From Arthrobotrys musiformis (taxonomy: Eukaryota; Ascomycota; Orbiliomycetes; Orbiliales; Orbiliaceae), in contig JAVHJL010000010.1 of the NCBI GenBank assembly GCA_036971715.1, positions 1,426,001 through 1,490,000 on the forward strand: a stretch of DNA of 64,000 nt. The letters are read 5' to 3'. Position 1 is the stretch's first letter. Each line of letters opens with the position of its first letter. The notes under the pieces are model-generated. The model searched no databases and was not told the DNA's origin. It saw nothing but the letters and a program-made list of their open reading frames with translations. This document shows positions 42,801 through 55,451 of the stretch, one piece after another. The position numbers and the translations under genes were made by a program.

Positions 42801-44387
42801 GCATAGTTGGTGGCAATGGGCTAGTGTTCGGTGTCGAAAAGTATGTATGCCCGTTCCTTAGATCGTCCACCCTCACCGCTCGAAAAGCGGCGAATGCCTT
42901 ATCATACGTGAACGTCCACGAGGAATTGTCACCATGGTGAGTCAATAACGTGGCATGCGAAATATCCCGCGAGGTAGTAGGGAACAAGATCTGTGTCGTC
43001 CACATTTGAACCAGCGATTCAGTGGCAGCCATGACATCTGAGAAGTATGGCGCGGATATAACCACCGTAGCCGGACTCCCAGAGTTCAAAGTCGACCCGA
43101 TGAGCACTGTGCCATCCAGTGAGAAGCAAAGTGCATCCACAAGATCACACTTGACAGCACGTTTCTGGTCAAAGCCAGGGGCGAGTGAAATGACCTCGAC
43201 GCCTCCATCGTATGCTACAGCCAGAACAGTGCCATCGGGAGCCAGTGCTATAGCTCGAGGTGCATTGTCTAGATCTAGCGATTTGACCCTCTTGATCTTC
43301 TTTCCCTCCAAGTTGTAGATATTGACCTTATGCTCTGTCGACAGAACCGCCATAATGCTCCCATTGTCCAAGATAGCAGCACTAATCGGCCTCCGTAGAA
43401 TCTTCAATTCACGCTTGATGGTGACGGGTAACTCCTTCGAAGGTGTCGCAGTGTCGATAACGACCATCCTCGACGACGAGATGGCAACCAAATGTGTTCC
43501 CTTCGGCGAGAACTCGTACTTGAAGACCTCGCCACCGGGAACAGCCGCAGCAGACGATAAACTGCGGCAAATCAGCTGGATCTCTGTCGTTTCGGGACGG
43601 AGCATCGATTCGAACAAGCCTCTTCGCGAAGCGCGACCGAACTGATGAACGAGCGAGATGAGGTTCTCCGGAGTGTCTTCGATATCCTTGGAGACTGCCA
43701 CGCCGCACTGTGACAGCTGACGGGCGTATAGAAGACATGACCGCGATGCCTGGTACCAGGAGGAGTTGATGAGGGTCAAGGAATCGAATTCGTTGGGAGA
43801 GACGAAGAAGAGGATCCTAGAATTTGGCGATAGCGACGAGGGCAACGCAGGCGGCTTTAGTTAGCGTGATTCCCACTTGAATTCCATCGCGAGACTTCTG
43901 ATATAGAATTATCTTCAACTCCATCTCATCGCAACGTCCCACAATCACAGCCACCCAAATACATGATCATGCAAATACAAGCAGATACATATCTGCCTAG
44001 GTGAATACAGGTACGTATGTGCATATTATATCATCATGATAAATTCGATCAACGGGGAGAAAAACGAGAAAATAGAACTCACTGCTGCATTATCTCCTTA
44101 GGAAGGCGCGAAAAGGCCGAAGGGCCCCGCACTTGCATTCTCCCTTTCTCGCAGCTCCTCCGCGAGTCATGGCCGCCGCCGCCATTAGCTATCGAGATGT
44201 TTACCGGCGATGTGTTGTTGGTCGTCTGGTGGTGGTCCATGTTGTTCTCCGCCGACATTCTCCTTTTGCCTTTCTTGTCGATTGAGTTTCTTGGGTGCGG
44301 CTGTTCTTGCTGCTGGTGGTTGTGGTATTCCTCCTCGACCAGAACCGACTGGTCGGAGGCTGTTTGGTCGAATGGGGCCGAGGACAT
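39817..44387 (-). CDS. F-box / WD40-like protein with C-terminal CaaX box
   Basis: Two exons on the minus strand: 44387-44083 and 43816-39817, 1434 residues. The 266-bp intron (GTGAGT...TTCTAG) splits the F-box, and joining restores LPKEIMQQILFFVSPNEF then DSLTLINSSWYQASRS. Exon 1 contributes a His/Asn/Gln-rich disordered leader. After the F-box, residues about 190-560 form repeated beta-strand units of WD40/propeller type, such as YEFSPKGTHLVAISS, ALAPDGTVLAVAYDGG and CFSLDGTVLIGST. The region about 600-1340 is Pro/Ser/Gln-rich and disordered. Near the end there is a polybasic run (KKKKGWGRKGKEK), and the last four residues are CAIM, a good farnesylation CaaX motif. An SCF substrate receptor tethered to membrane is the inference. 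Confidence 0.82.
43817..44082 (-). other. Intron splitting the F-box
   Basis: 266-bp intron, GTGAGT donor and TTCTAG acceptor, phase 2. Reading straight through from the internal ATG at 43845 instead would lose the first F-box helix. Confidence 0.8.
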
Positions 44388-47300
44388 CGTGGTGATATAT
44401 CGGTGCTAGGTATGTCCTCAAGTGCAAGTGGGCGTAAGGACCGGTTGGCGTCTTGGTGACTATTATTATATCGGTCTCCTCCGATCGTTCTCCCTCTCGC
44501 GCTCTCCTGCACACATACAGACACACCCTTCCCTGCGTCGTTCTTTGTCGTCCCTTGAATTCTCGATCTTGTCAAACCGTGCACTCTTATCGGCGGGATT
44601 TATATTGTCTGTTTGTATGTCCTTGTGTGACGGACGATAAAAAAAGGAGAGAAGAAAGAAAAGAAGAAGAAGAAGAAAGGGAACTAAAAACGGGCTGCGG
44701 GCTTTTTTCTTTTCAAGTCGGTCTCGTAATTAAAACTATTGCCAGTCGACCAAGGAAGCAAGGAAGCAAGGAAGGAAGCAAGGAAGCATGGAAGCAATGT
44801 CAGGTTCGATCAGTCGTCAACTAGGCAAGCAAGCAATTGCAACCAAAGCAAAGCAAAGCAAAGCAAATCGAAGGGATGGAGCGAGCGGGAGGCGGGCCTA
44901 ATTTAGTATCCCTTTCCCTCGCTGCAGCGCTGCATTTGGACCTTGTAACGTTAGTTCAGTTGCTTTTTTGCAAATTGCTAGCCTGTGCTTGCATGGGCTT
45001 TGGGCTGGGCCGGACCCGGGTCTTGGCCAGGTATTCTTTCTTCTTTCAAATTTGATCCTTGAATCAATAAATTCGGACTTGCGATGGCAGCGCTCGATGT
45101 TACTGTATAATTACACTTCGTTCCTGGGCCCGGTCTTGGGTCGTATATTTAAATTTATATAAACCCGTATGAGGCTCCCGACTCGATTTGTAAAGTCCAA
45201 AGGAAAGAAAGAAGGCCTGCCTAGCTAATTAAGTAATTAATCAACCAAATCTTCAATTTTCCATGACCGACTTAGGTAATTACCTTGACCCGCAGTGCTG
45301 CAGCCTGGGGGCTTGTCGAGGTAGATTTAAGATTAAGATGGGAGAGTGGAAATATATTACTCTGCAAGTAGTTACTGGTAGTAACTACTAGTAATACTAT
45401 GTATGTAATATAATGTACTCGGAGCCGCAGCTGAGGAATGGATTGATCGAGGATAAGAATGAGAATCAGAATCAGAATGAGAAAATGAGACTCAGATAAG
45501 TTGAACATACAAAAAGGAAAGAAAAAAGGAAAAATCAGCAGAAGAACAAGCCCCCCAAATATAGATTACTCTTCTTCCTTCTACTCTATTTTATTACCAG
45601 GGAGGCCCCGGCGGGGCGTGGTCGGTAAGTCTCGTCAGTCTGGCCATGTATTATATTACCTACTACACCTAAGCTACTCCAGAAAGTGCAATTCAGGAAG
45701 TAGCTAATAGCAGTGACGATAGCCCGCAGAGCAAACCGGCCGTGGCAGATGGATGGATGGATCATATATCAAATGGAGGGATTGCATTGGAGGGGCTGCA
45801 AAGCCGAATCAAATCTTCAGCCTCAGACCATCGGCCCCGAAATACGAGGCCCGCACGCTAGCTAGCACCACGACATATATATGAACATGAGCATGTTAAA
45901 AAAGGTATAAGCCTTAAGCCTCGAAATACTTCACTCAAACGCCAATACAATACTATCTGGACTAGCCAGCCGGGCTGTTTTACTAACGTAACGCGATGGA
46001 ATTCCCGCACGCATCCAGAACAGATCTTCTGATAGTATGTAGTTTCGATTGTATAAATATAAATATCCATCATGGCATCCGCTAGTCAATTGCCGTCAAC
46101 TGTGTTAGTTATATGCCAAGCCCTGTAGGCTTGAAATCGAGTGGGAACTTTGCACATAAAAGAGTCAGGCAGCTAAGAGAGCGAAGTAGTGAAAGCGAAG
46201 GTGTCTCTTCTTTTTTCCAAGCGGCTAAAATGTCCTGGACAACTGTTATGAATGAAGTACGTACACATACGCCGCGGGATGATATCATGAACCCACCGAC
46301 GACGGCGTGCATCATATCAAGGGGTAAAAGGGCCGAGGGGAAAAGAGGCCTGATCAATTGAAGGAAGTTCACTGGTGAGGAAAAAATCAAGGAAGGAAAA
46401 AAAAAAAAAAAAATTCTCGGCCAAAGCGGGAGGCAAGGGCGAGCCATACACCACACGTACTCGTAATTTAACACCGATGGCTGGCTTGGGGCTCTGTGCA
46501 GCGAACGCACCGGGCTGGGGTATCGATCCATGGAATGGACAGAGCAGAGACACCGAATTTCAAGCTTAAGACCTTTTAGAATTTTCTCGCAAGCCATCAT
46601 ACGTATACCCACGTTTTTTTCCCTCAAAAAACTTCCGACCGGTTCAATTTTCGGCATGTTCCATGTACTCTACATACTCTGTACTTTACTCATATACCAC
46701 TTACACGCAACTCCATGTATGTATTTAGTATGTGGTACAGCGCTGTGCCCGTCTTGGTCGCCCCCCATTTGCAATTGGCGCCATGGCAAGTTGACGACCT
46801 GACGACTGATCACCCCTCCCCCCTTCTCCTGCGTCGACTCGAATTCGAGGAGGGATGTGAGGCAAACGAGCAAGGTATGGAAAGTCCGTATGTGTCGGTT
46901 CGACTTGACGCCTCGTCAGACTCCACCCTGGCGCAAGCAGATATCCTTGACATAACTCCGACTCGGTTGAAACATTAAAGTATTACTGACCTTCTCGAAG
47001 CAGCCTTGTTTTTTCTTTCCCTTCCAAAAAAAACTACACCTTACCGAGATAGATCATGCGACGTGATGCCTTCATCTTTCTCATCGTCTGTTACAGAATA
47101 GTATTAACTCCTGCCGCCAAACAGATATACATCTATTGTTTTGATTCTTGACTTTTTTTTTTTTTTTTTTTTCCCTGCCTGACATGAGATGGGCATCATT
47201 CCGCAATTTTTCTCCCAATTCGGAGACTCTCAAGCTTTTGCCCAGACATTTCCAACCGCAAGACTTAACTTCCTTTGGGGGCTTCGTTGCGTGTTTAAGG

Positions 47301-47947
47301 TAAGTATGGAAAGGCCAAGCTTTCGACTTGTCGAACCTGTCAACCTGTCGAATCGATTCAAACCCCGTCAACCTTTTTAACCTTTAACCTTTAGCCCTTT
47401 CTGAGGTCACACCATCAAAGGTATCCACTTACTAGCTGTTATTAAATTAATTCAATACAATCTACTAGTGACTATTTGATCTCCAGACGTTTCTCTCCGT
47501 ATATCCGGGAAACATTTTTTCTGTGGTTCCTCGCATATGAGACCGTGAACCCGGCTGGAAAATCATGGAATAGGGATCCGTCAGCCGGTATTGTATCAAC
47601 ATGTCCGTCGTTATTTGTTTTGGCCTACAGATATATCTAGGATAAATTCACTTCCATATGGGTGTTCCGTACCTATTCAGGACTTCGGAATTGGAAAGTT
47701 CCGTACCTTTCCTCTGAGTATATTGAGCGATCGATTGTAATTGAACATGAATACGTAATACTGAAATCAAGCTTAAATACCTTGCGCCGACGCCGTGAGT
47801 CTGATATATATTAATATCGACAGAAATCACTCTCATTTTGTGGCTTCGGAGCTTCTATAGATATAGATATTCAGTACACTCTCTAAGTCCTTACGACTAT
47901 TATCACACTCGTTGATTTGCAATTCGCTTGAGAGAAGCTTTGACAAA
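44388..47947. other. Long intergenic region rich in simple repeats
   Basis: 3.6 kb, no convincing gene. It contains GGAAGCAA repeats (44752-44797), AAAGC repeats (44844-44867), a GATGGATG run near 45749, a GAATCA-type run near 45459, an A-tract near 46398 and a 20-T tract at 47153-47172. Open frames here are products of these runs. Confidence 0.5.
44752..44797. repeat. GGAAGCAA short tandem repeat
   Basis: Five to six imperfect units of GGAAGCAA, followed 47 bp later by AAAGC units. This is simple-sequence DNA in the upstream region of the F-box/propeller gene. Confidence 0.7.
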
Positions 47948-48473
47948 ATGAAGTTTTTCCCGCTCATCAGGTCCGTCTAATCCATTGATGCTATAATTAT
48001 ATCTATACATTTCTCAAGGCACCTCAACTAACTGTGGTCCCACGATATCTAGCCTCCTGGCGATAATAGCCTCAGTCTCCGCCGCCGAAAAAGAGACAAC
48101 GTCTGCAGTCGCAACCACCTCCCCAGAAACCACAAATGCAAAACACACAACCCCCATCCCGGAAACAACATCAACCCTAAAAACGACTGCTATCCCCTCC
48201 AAAGCCGGCGAATCAGCCGGGGTATCCACACATTCATCGAGTAAATCCTCTTCCGCAGCGCACGCAGATCATCACGCCCATCATAACGAAGAGAAAGCGA
48301 CAAGTACCGCCGCAGCGGGGGCTAAAACTGCCACCGGGACGGGTCACAGTGCTGGTGCGGCTCAGACTTCTTCTTTACCGACGCCGAAGTATACTAATGA
48401 TGCTGCGGCGGGGGGTAGAGTTGGGTCTACAGCGGCGGCTGTTGGGGCATTTGCTTTGTTGTTGGTGTTTTAA
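47948..48473 (+). CDS. Small GPI-type Ser/Thr/Ala/His-rich surface protein
   Basis: Two exons, 47948-47970 (23 nt) and 48053-48473, encode 147 residues. The 82-bp intron has GTCCGT, a CTAAC branch site near 48028 and a TCTAG acceptor. Joining creates a clean signal peptide, MKFFPLISLLAIIASVSAAE, that neither exon shows alone. The mature part is Thr/Ser/Ala-rich (likely O-glycosylated). It holds a histidine-rich stretch (AHADHHAHHNEEK, about residues 80-92) and ends in a hydrophobic tail GSTAAAVGAFALLLVF, a GPI-attachment signal with small residues upstream. It has no cysteine. The protein is probably a small wall or membrane-bound mannoprotein; the histidines could bind metal. Confidence 0.7.
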
Positions 48474-50941
48474 ATCAGGATGCATATGCACATATCGGCT
48501 TCATGTTGTGAATTGGAGTTATATGGTGGGCACCTATAGATATTTTAGGAGAAGATATATATAGATACCTTGAGCTTAGAACTTAAGTCAAGGCTTGGTG
48601 TCACCTCGAACCGAAATCCTCAAGACACTGCGTGTCGGCACATGGTTTATATTTCACAAATCTATAGTAGGGATATTTAGATATTTCCTCGATACAACCG
48701 CGAAATATGAAAAATTGTGGAAGATATAAATTATCTGATATCTAGCGATTTTGAAAAAGGAATTATATATTCATGCCTTCCTATATTTTCCTCTTACGAA
48801 TTTTTCGGCGTTTTCTACTTAGGCCGTCGATATCTGTCGAATGAATTGTACCCTGACTATCAGGCTATCCAGACATATGTCGAAGTCTGCATACGTATAC
48901 TCGTCTACCGAATACGAAACACCAACCCCTCAGCCGTTCCATACATTTTAGCGTCTAGTGTTGAGTGAAATGCCAAACTCTAAAATAGAACAAATTTAAG
49001 AGACAAAAGAAGCTATGACTTATAATATCACTCGATTTGGTGCACTCTCCGTATAATTCAATTCATGCAGAATGCATTGTCCTTCGACGCGAGGAAAACG
49101 TGGTATTTTTAGCGGTACCAACACTTTCTCTACCTGATCCGTTATAATTATCAAACGACTTGGTTACACAATACTCGTCTCAGAAATTTGGAGGAGCGTT
49201 AAATATGGGCCATGCATTAAAATCCGCAAAAAGGGCTTTAGGACTGGTTTCCCCTTACGTTTTGAAATTTGCATGATGTTATATTAGCTGAGAAAAGTGC
49301 TTGTGTAACATAGTCAATCTGCTTCCGGAAGCTGTATGTTATTGGCGGGTTAGGTTGGACCCCTAAGAATCCGAATGATAGTTGACGCCAATGAAATGTG
49401 GATGCTCGGAACATAATCAATCTCTTGCAAAGCGGGCGGCTGCACTCTACATATGACCCCAGAGCCTAGGATGAGGATCAATCATTAATTATTTTATTTA
49501 TCGAGTCTATTAAGAACCAAGGGATCCGCGTTGAAGAAATTGTATATTTTTTCACGTGCCGAAACTATCAACTTGAACCAGATCGCAAATCCCAATTGGC
49601 CAAATAATGTCCACTAGCAAGATAGGAAAGCCCGTCGGGTGATTTTTCTGTGGAAATTGCACATTGGACATACTCAACGATATCGTTTTGGAGTGAGACT
49701 CCGCAACTGCCGACAGCTGACTACAACCTCGTCCGAACAGGGTCAAGTCTGTCGACAAGTACTAAACATCCACCCCATTTGTGTTGTTCCTTTCCCGCAG
49801 CGCAGGTCAGTATTTGATAATACGATTTTGGGCAGTCTCTATTATTAGGTCATCTTCGGCAAAGGATTAAGTACTTCGTTTAATTTCAATAGATTAATTA
49901 ATAAAGCCTTTGTCGGAATTTCGTAGAAATGTTCTAGAGAGTTACCGTGCATGCATGCTTTATGCACCGCTTCCCAGCCACACCTTATCAATACCTTCTC
50001 CCTAATCAAGCCTTCCAATTCGTCAAATTTGAAAAAATAAATAATAAATAGATAATGGATTTGCGGGGTATGCACCAACCGAAAGAACCAAGCAGGAATG
50101 ACAAAGCGGGCGCGTGGTCGTTTGTGTGCGTCTGCAAGGGTAGCCTAATAGTTAATCCAAATACGAGCGAGCATGAAGCTAACACAATGGGGCATGATTG
50201 TCATGGTCAGAAAGATGGGATGGAACCAAGGCAAATCAATGCTGACCATGTGGGTAAAGTATCATCCGAATAAACGGGTAACCCCCCGTAAATCCTACCA
50301 TTGGTTCGAACGCAAGGGTTTAACGCTTGTAAGCATATTTTGACTTGGGGATTTAGGTACTTGAGGATTTTCGGACGTTCGAGGGCTTGTAATGCAGCTT
50401 TGGAATATTATAGATTGACCAGTGGCAACGTGCATGTAGCTACTTGAGTAGATATACCTACGTGACTTATTTATATACCAACTAACACACCAGCCTGTGA
50501 ACTTCGTGTCGTCTGGCACCGCGAGACCAACCAGCCTTGAATATTGGTGGCTTTAGTGAAGCGGAAAAATGTTTATTCTTGAACATAAATTTAAGTATAC
50601 AGATAAGATGTAGCTAAGGCGGATTGTACACCTATATACGATTTGCGAGCAGATGCGTCAGACGATAGATTACATACATGAAAGCGCGACCTAGCTACAG
50701 GAAAGTTCAAAGTACTCGGACACCGCCCTAATTGGATTGTAAAAGATAAAAAGAATGCAACCACCCTATAAAGCACGAGCGAGAAATGAAAACTGGAACG
50801 AAGGATATGAAGGAAGCCATGAAAATTTGATAACTAGAACAGGCATCGATTCATGGATCTGGGTGATAGGATGTATAGTCGTGATGTACTAATCTATTTG
50901 GGAGGGGAAGAAGATAGAAAACCGGAACGAAAACTAGCTTC
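48474..50941. other. Intergenic region, no gene seen
   Basis: 2.5 kb AT-rich DNA downstream of both flanking genes. Short frames only, none with family features. Confidence 0.5.
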
Positions 50942-52012
50942 TCAGAAAGGGAAATCTTCCAATGGCCTTTCCGTGGGGCTTGGAGAGGAGCTAGCTGCTG
51001 GAGTAGTTCGGGTGACCATCGTTGACTGCATTGATCCAGGAGCCTCTGGGTTTGCGGTCTGGATTGAAACCATATCATCATCGTCGGCGCTTGGGATCGC
51101 CATCGTAGTCATCGTACCATTCATGTCTCTGTTGCTTCCTCCTCCTGGAGTGTTTGTGATTTCTGGAACCATGTCGTCCATATCATCTGTGGAAGTTGGC
51201 TCTGGGTCCATATCATCCATATCATCCGTTGGGACTGGGTCCTCCTCCGGATCTTTTGAGGGTTCCAAATCGGCCCATTTGCCTTTTTCGACCCAAGTAT
51301 ATCTACTCTCGGCCGTGCATTGCTTATCCGAGCGATAGTAGACATCCAGACCCCAGGTCTTATCTTCGCTCCAATAGCTTCTAGCCATCATTGTGGTAGT
51401 TGCATTACCACCATTATCCCTCTGCGGTTGCACAGGGCTCATAAACTCGGGCTTCATAGTCGATGGATTCAACAAAGAGCTCAGAGTTTCATTGGCGATC
51501 AACGCGGCATTCCAGCAGTTGATACGCACGTCGTGATTTTCTTCACCCCAAGTACGGTAGTTGAACAGGTACATGGTATACCCGCCCTTACAGCAAAGAA
51601 TAGCCGTACTACCCTGGAGCTTTCGAGCAGTTTCCGTGGGCAACGTTGCGTTTGGACTTATATCCACCTTGTGCCCGAACCTGGTGATGCAGTACTGACT
51701 TTCGTCTTCAAACTCATCAAGACAGCTTTGAAGGGCATCTTGGAAGGGGCCCGGCTTGTAGGCTCCCAAGTCACTCATCTCGACTTGGGTCATGTTACTG
51801 GAACCACCAGATTTGGGCATGAAACCAGCTAAATCTGTTTGGTTGTACCACTCGTAGACCTGGTGGCCCATGGGTTGGTCATCTGGCATACTCATGTTTT
51901 CGTCCGTCTCGAACTGTCTTCTTTCGAATCTGGGGGTGTCAGATCCGATAACAGCTTGCGTGCCTGTTGCCGCTATGAGGAGGGCCGTTGACAACAGTTT
52001 ATATTTGACCAT
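50942..52012 (-). CDS. Secreted acidic protein with Kex2-like site, 356 aa
   Basis: Single-exon minus-strand frame. Residues 1-20 are a signal peptide (MVKYKLLSTALLIAATGTQA) followed by a short pro-segment ending RFERRQ, a possible Kex2 site. A cysteine-containing domain spans about residues 85-240, with CLDEFEDESQYC, LCCKGGYTMYLF, RINCWNAAL and KQC: six cysteines and several NxS/T sites. The C-terminal 100 residues are acidic and disordered, with two copies of TDDMDDM.PE. There is no GPI tail. I do not recognise the family; an extracellular protein is likely. Confidence 0.7.
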   Translation of the reverse strand: MVKYKLLSTALLIAATGTQAVIGSDTPRFERRQFETDENMSMPDDQPMGHQVYEWYNQTDLAGFMPKSGGSSNMTQVEMSDLGAYKPGPFQDALQSCLDEFEDESQYCITRFGHKVDISPNATLPTETARKLQGSTAILCCKGGYTMYLFNYRTWGEENHDVRINCWNAALIANETLSSLLNPSTMKPEFMSPVQPQRDNGGNATTTMMARSYWSEDKTWGLDVYYRSDKQCTAESRYTWVEKGKWADLEPSKDPEEDPVPTDDMDDMDPEPTSTDDMDDMVPEITNTPGGGSNRDMNGTMTTMAIPSADDDDMVSIQTANPEAPGSMQSTMVTRTTPAASSSPSPTERPLEDFPF

Positions 52013-55000
52013 GGCTGCGTGTTTGCGTAGGAGCTAGATCGTGGGAAAAAAAAAAAAGAAAAGAAAGAGGAGCAGGTTGAGCAGTTTCTATTTCCCCTTC
52101 TATTATTAGACTTTGGGATATATATGTAGTAGGTTAACCTTTGGATAAGAGTATGTTACAAGATGGACAAAAAGAGGAGGGCTAGCCTCAAAATAGAAGA
52201 TTTGTATATCGACACTGCGAGAGGAGGTAGAGGCCTTGCGGAATAGATAGATTAACTCATAAAAAGCGGTGTCTAATACCTGGAGTATACAGAGAATTGT
52301 GACAAGAACTTGGCAGGCTTAGGGCTGAGGGTGGAAACGAGCCTGGAATATATATCCCAAGAAATAGAGACCGTTTTCGAGAAAGAGTGAATGACAAATT
52401 TTTCTCTCTCAAGCCCCCTGCTGCTCCTAACTGCAATGTAAAGCGGCGAGGCCATAAGTTAACGTTGGAAGTTTCGCACTCGCACTGGGGCAAAGGTGAA
52501 CCTAGCACTGCCATGATGTTTTGGAACTCTAGTTAACACAATGGGTTTCATCATCCAGGAAGGTTCATAGACTTGATGGCACAGAATTAACCAAATGTTG
52601 GAGAGCCTGCTAACTTTCGCAAGAGGTCTGTTTGCATCCTGTGCAATTATTGAGTACCTAGTCTTGTTCCCAGGTCAATACTGGCTGTATTCGAGAGTAA
52701 ATACCGGCATGCGGATAAATCCGATTGGTTGCATGCATTTTCGCAACATTGACTATTTTATTAACCTCAGGAAGCCGACATTCATATATTTGTTTTATCC
52801 ATGAATTTATGCATCGGAGTATTGAAATGGGTCCTGACATAGAGATACTGTGCAGCTGTCAGTCGGGACACTATAAAGCCTGAGGATAAAAAACCCATGC
52901 CTTTTAGTCTTTGTAATATGTGCTGCTGGAAGCTAGCTTTCGATCACGGGCTTCTAGAAATATATTCAAATTCGTTAGAATTCAGTACAGATATGCCCCA
53001 AATATGACATATGTGTGTAGAATACTAGCCTATTTCGATATAATACGTATAAACGTTATATGGCTATATACAACTCTATGTTAGTGGCCCAGGGTTTGAG
53101 TATTAGCTTTTTTCAAAAGGTTGCTAAGCCTGAGCTCGTAGGTTTGGTATACGTCGCCTATGATGAGAGAAACACTGGCCGTCAGAACCTTCATGTTGCA
53201 ACAACCCGCTTTGCCGCGAGAAGCTAGGTTGTATCTGTGGTAGTTGTCAGGCGCGGATTCCGTGAAGTTGACAGATGGCAACCCTGGCCCGTATAGGCAG
53301 CCGAAGATCACATCGAAATAAACTCCAACGCGTTAGCATAAAAGCCTTAATTAACTAGTTTTGGCGGCTGTGACACTCGCCAACGCTCCCCGGACTACCC
53401 AACGCTGATACGCAGTGTTGGGTTTCGGATTCCTTGGTTGGAGTGGGACACATGTTACAATAAAGAGGCTATAGTGGTATGGAGGCACAAACTGGGAAAG
53501 AGAGAGCTCAATCGCAATAAAACACGCATGATATTCGAAGTTCGCAACGTGTAACAGTGGTGTAAATCTAGCCCTTGAGAATAACATCTCTTTTTATGCG
53601 AGATTACCTCCAACGGCACAGCGTTTCTTCCTTGCGTGTTTGCGACATCTTTGTGCATTGTACTTGGTTGGAGTTTTGGACATCTGTTCATTCAATTTCT
53701 GGAAATAATGCGGTTCGCTGGTTTGGTCAACTGAGAGGGTGAATTTCAGGGAAATTTCGAAATGTGCCTTAGCTTGCAATTGGTGCACTTATAGGCCTAA
53801 CGGGGCTTCTCGAAAAAGCCAAACCTATCCATAACTATAGGTTTTGGATTATTGCAGGTGGCATTTGCCTACGGTTGTTGTGCGCATACAACAGTGTATA
53901 GTATACTATGCATAGCTATACTTCGATCGAAACGTAGGTATTGCTGCGACAGGTGTTCATCACAGCTTCATGCCCGCGGCGCGATACAACGACAACATAA
54001 ATCCATAGCTGGTAGCAAGACTAAATCTATATTTAATCAATTTCTTAAAGAAGTATGTTTTAGGTTGAAACAGAAATATGTATCACAATGTCAACACTGG
54101 ATGTTCGAGGTTTGAGCTATATAGAGGCTGGTTATAATTACCAGCTTTTGGACATACGTACGCAGTGTGCTCGAATAATGTATAATTCAGTATATGCATC
54201 CTATCCTGTACGCGTAGAACTATGGATAATTGGAAGTACCTTACTGAGAAATGTTTTCCTTTAAAGTGTAATATGTGCATGGCTACGAAAGTACCTGTCG
54301 ACGGTTAAGTCAATTGATGGCCAAAGCTAAGGTTTGAGAATTGGTCGCCTTGTTGGAGTTTGAAGGATATGTGTGTTGCGGCAACGGCCAATGAAAGTTC
54401 CAATGCAATATTATGTATCAATGCAATGCAACGACCAACCTAGTTGTAGTCTATTGGGACGATTTTGAAGCTGACAACTGAGACTAAAAGCTATGTAACA
54501 ATTTATACAATACTTTGTGGTTAGAGAAATATTCCAGTCAGAGCTCCGTGTCTTGATTCTGGTGGATGTTATTGTTGGATGACCTCCTAGTTTCGTATGA
54601 TGATTTCGATATTTCGCGTATACTCTGTGCTGCTGACCTCGCGAGCGGTGTCGACCCGAGCCCTGGCTATGTTTCTTTTGGGAGGAGTTTGGGTAGGCGC
54701 AGATGTTGTGGCCATATGCATACGGCATTGTCTACATTGAGCGGCTTTCTGACTTAATTGCAAAGCTAGTATCCCTCTGCCCAGAATTATACTCGGGAAT
54801 CGAATGCAATGGCCTAACTCGTACTCGATCTATCGCATTGACAACATTAATTTGAGAACCTGGCACTGGCCACTTGCAACTAGAGTTGCTCAAACGTTTA
54901 AACAAACTTGAGGTATTACTCAGGTAAAGGTGTAAGAAAGGATTTTCTATACGTTACTTTTAAACTAAGGTACGTACCTAGCTAGATAGTAGCTCAGTGC

Positions 55001-55451
55001 CCCGGTCTAGCGCCTTGATGCCATCAATGATGTGTCACAGAATTCCGTCTTTAATCTGGATGTAGTGTCAATTTTAATTTGTTTCGTCTGTTCGCTGACA
55101 GACTCGAAGGCCCGATCTATTTAAGAACAATCGTGTGCCTAGTTACATATAGTAAAGCAATTTCTATCTGGAAGGACGGAGGTGTATTACTGGTGTGTAC
55201 CTGCCATAAGTATTAAACTCGAGTACTCACCGTTGCCACTCGAGCGCTCCGGAGTTTAAACTTTTTTATATTTTTAGAACACGTGGAGTAGAGATCCAAG
55301 CTATAGCCTCCTCTAGCTCTGCTTATTACTCTTTTGTCTTTGATACGAGATACCTCTTGTCTTCTTATTGCATACTACTCGCCTGGCTTCATCTTCTTCT
55401 GACTAAAGCTGTTCTGATATATCTAAACTGTATAGAATAATATAATTGAAG
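52013..55451. other. Long intergenic region with a transposase-like relic
   Basis: 3.4 kb AT-rich DNA. Apart from the relic at about 54411-54760 there is no convincing gene. The last 150 bp form the promoter of the two-repeat protein gene. Confidence 0.5.
54411..54760 (-). pseudogene. Possible relic of a pogo/Fot-like transposase C-terminus
   Basis: On the minus strand, a CRQC pair (54736-54725) is followed, in a shifted frame, by YGHNICAYPN. Together they resemble the CxxC...GHNxRTC zinc knuckle at the end of pogo/Fot-type transposases. A Lys/Gln/Arg-rich tail follows. The frameshift and two transition-like changes fit decay, possibly by repeat-induced mutation. The match is a short motif only. 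Confidence 0.25.

Noticed and set aside
46109..46657. Minus-strand frame of 182 codons
   Set aside because: It contains a polyphenylalanine stretch from an A-tract and has no family features or convincing start.
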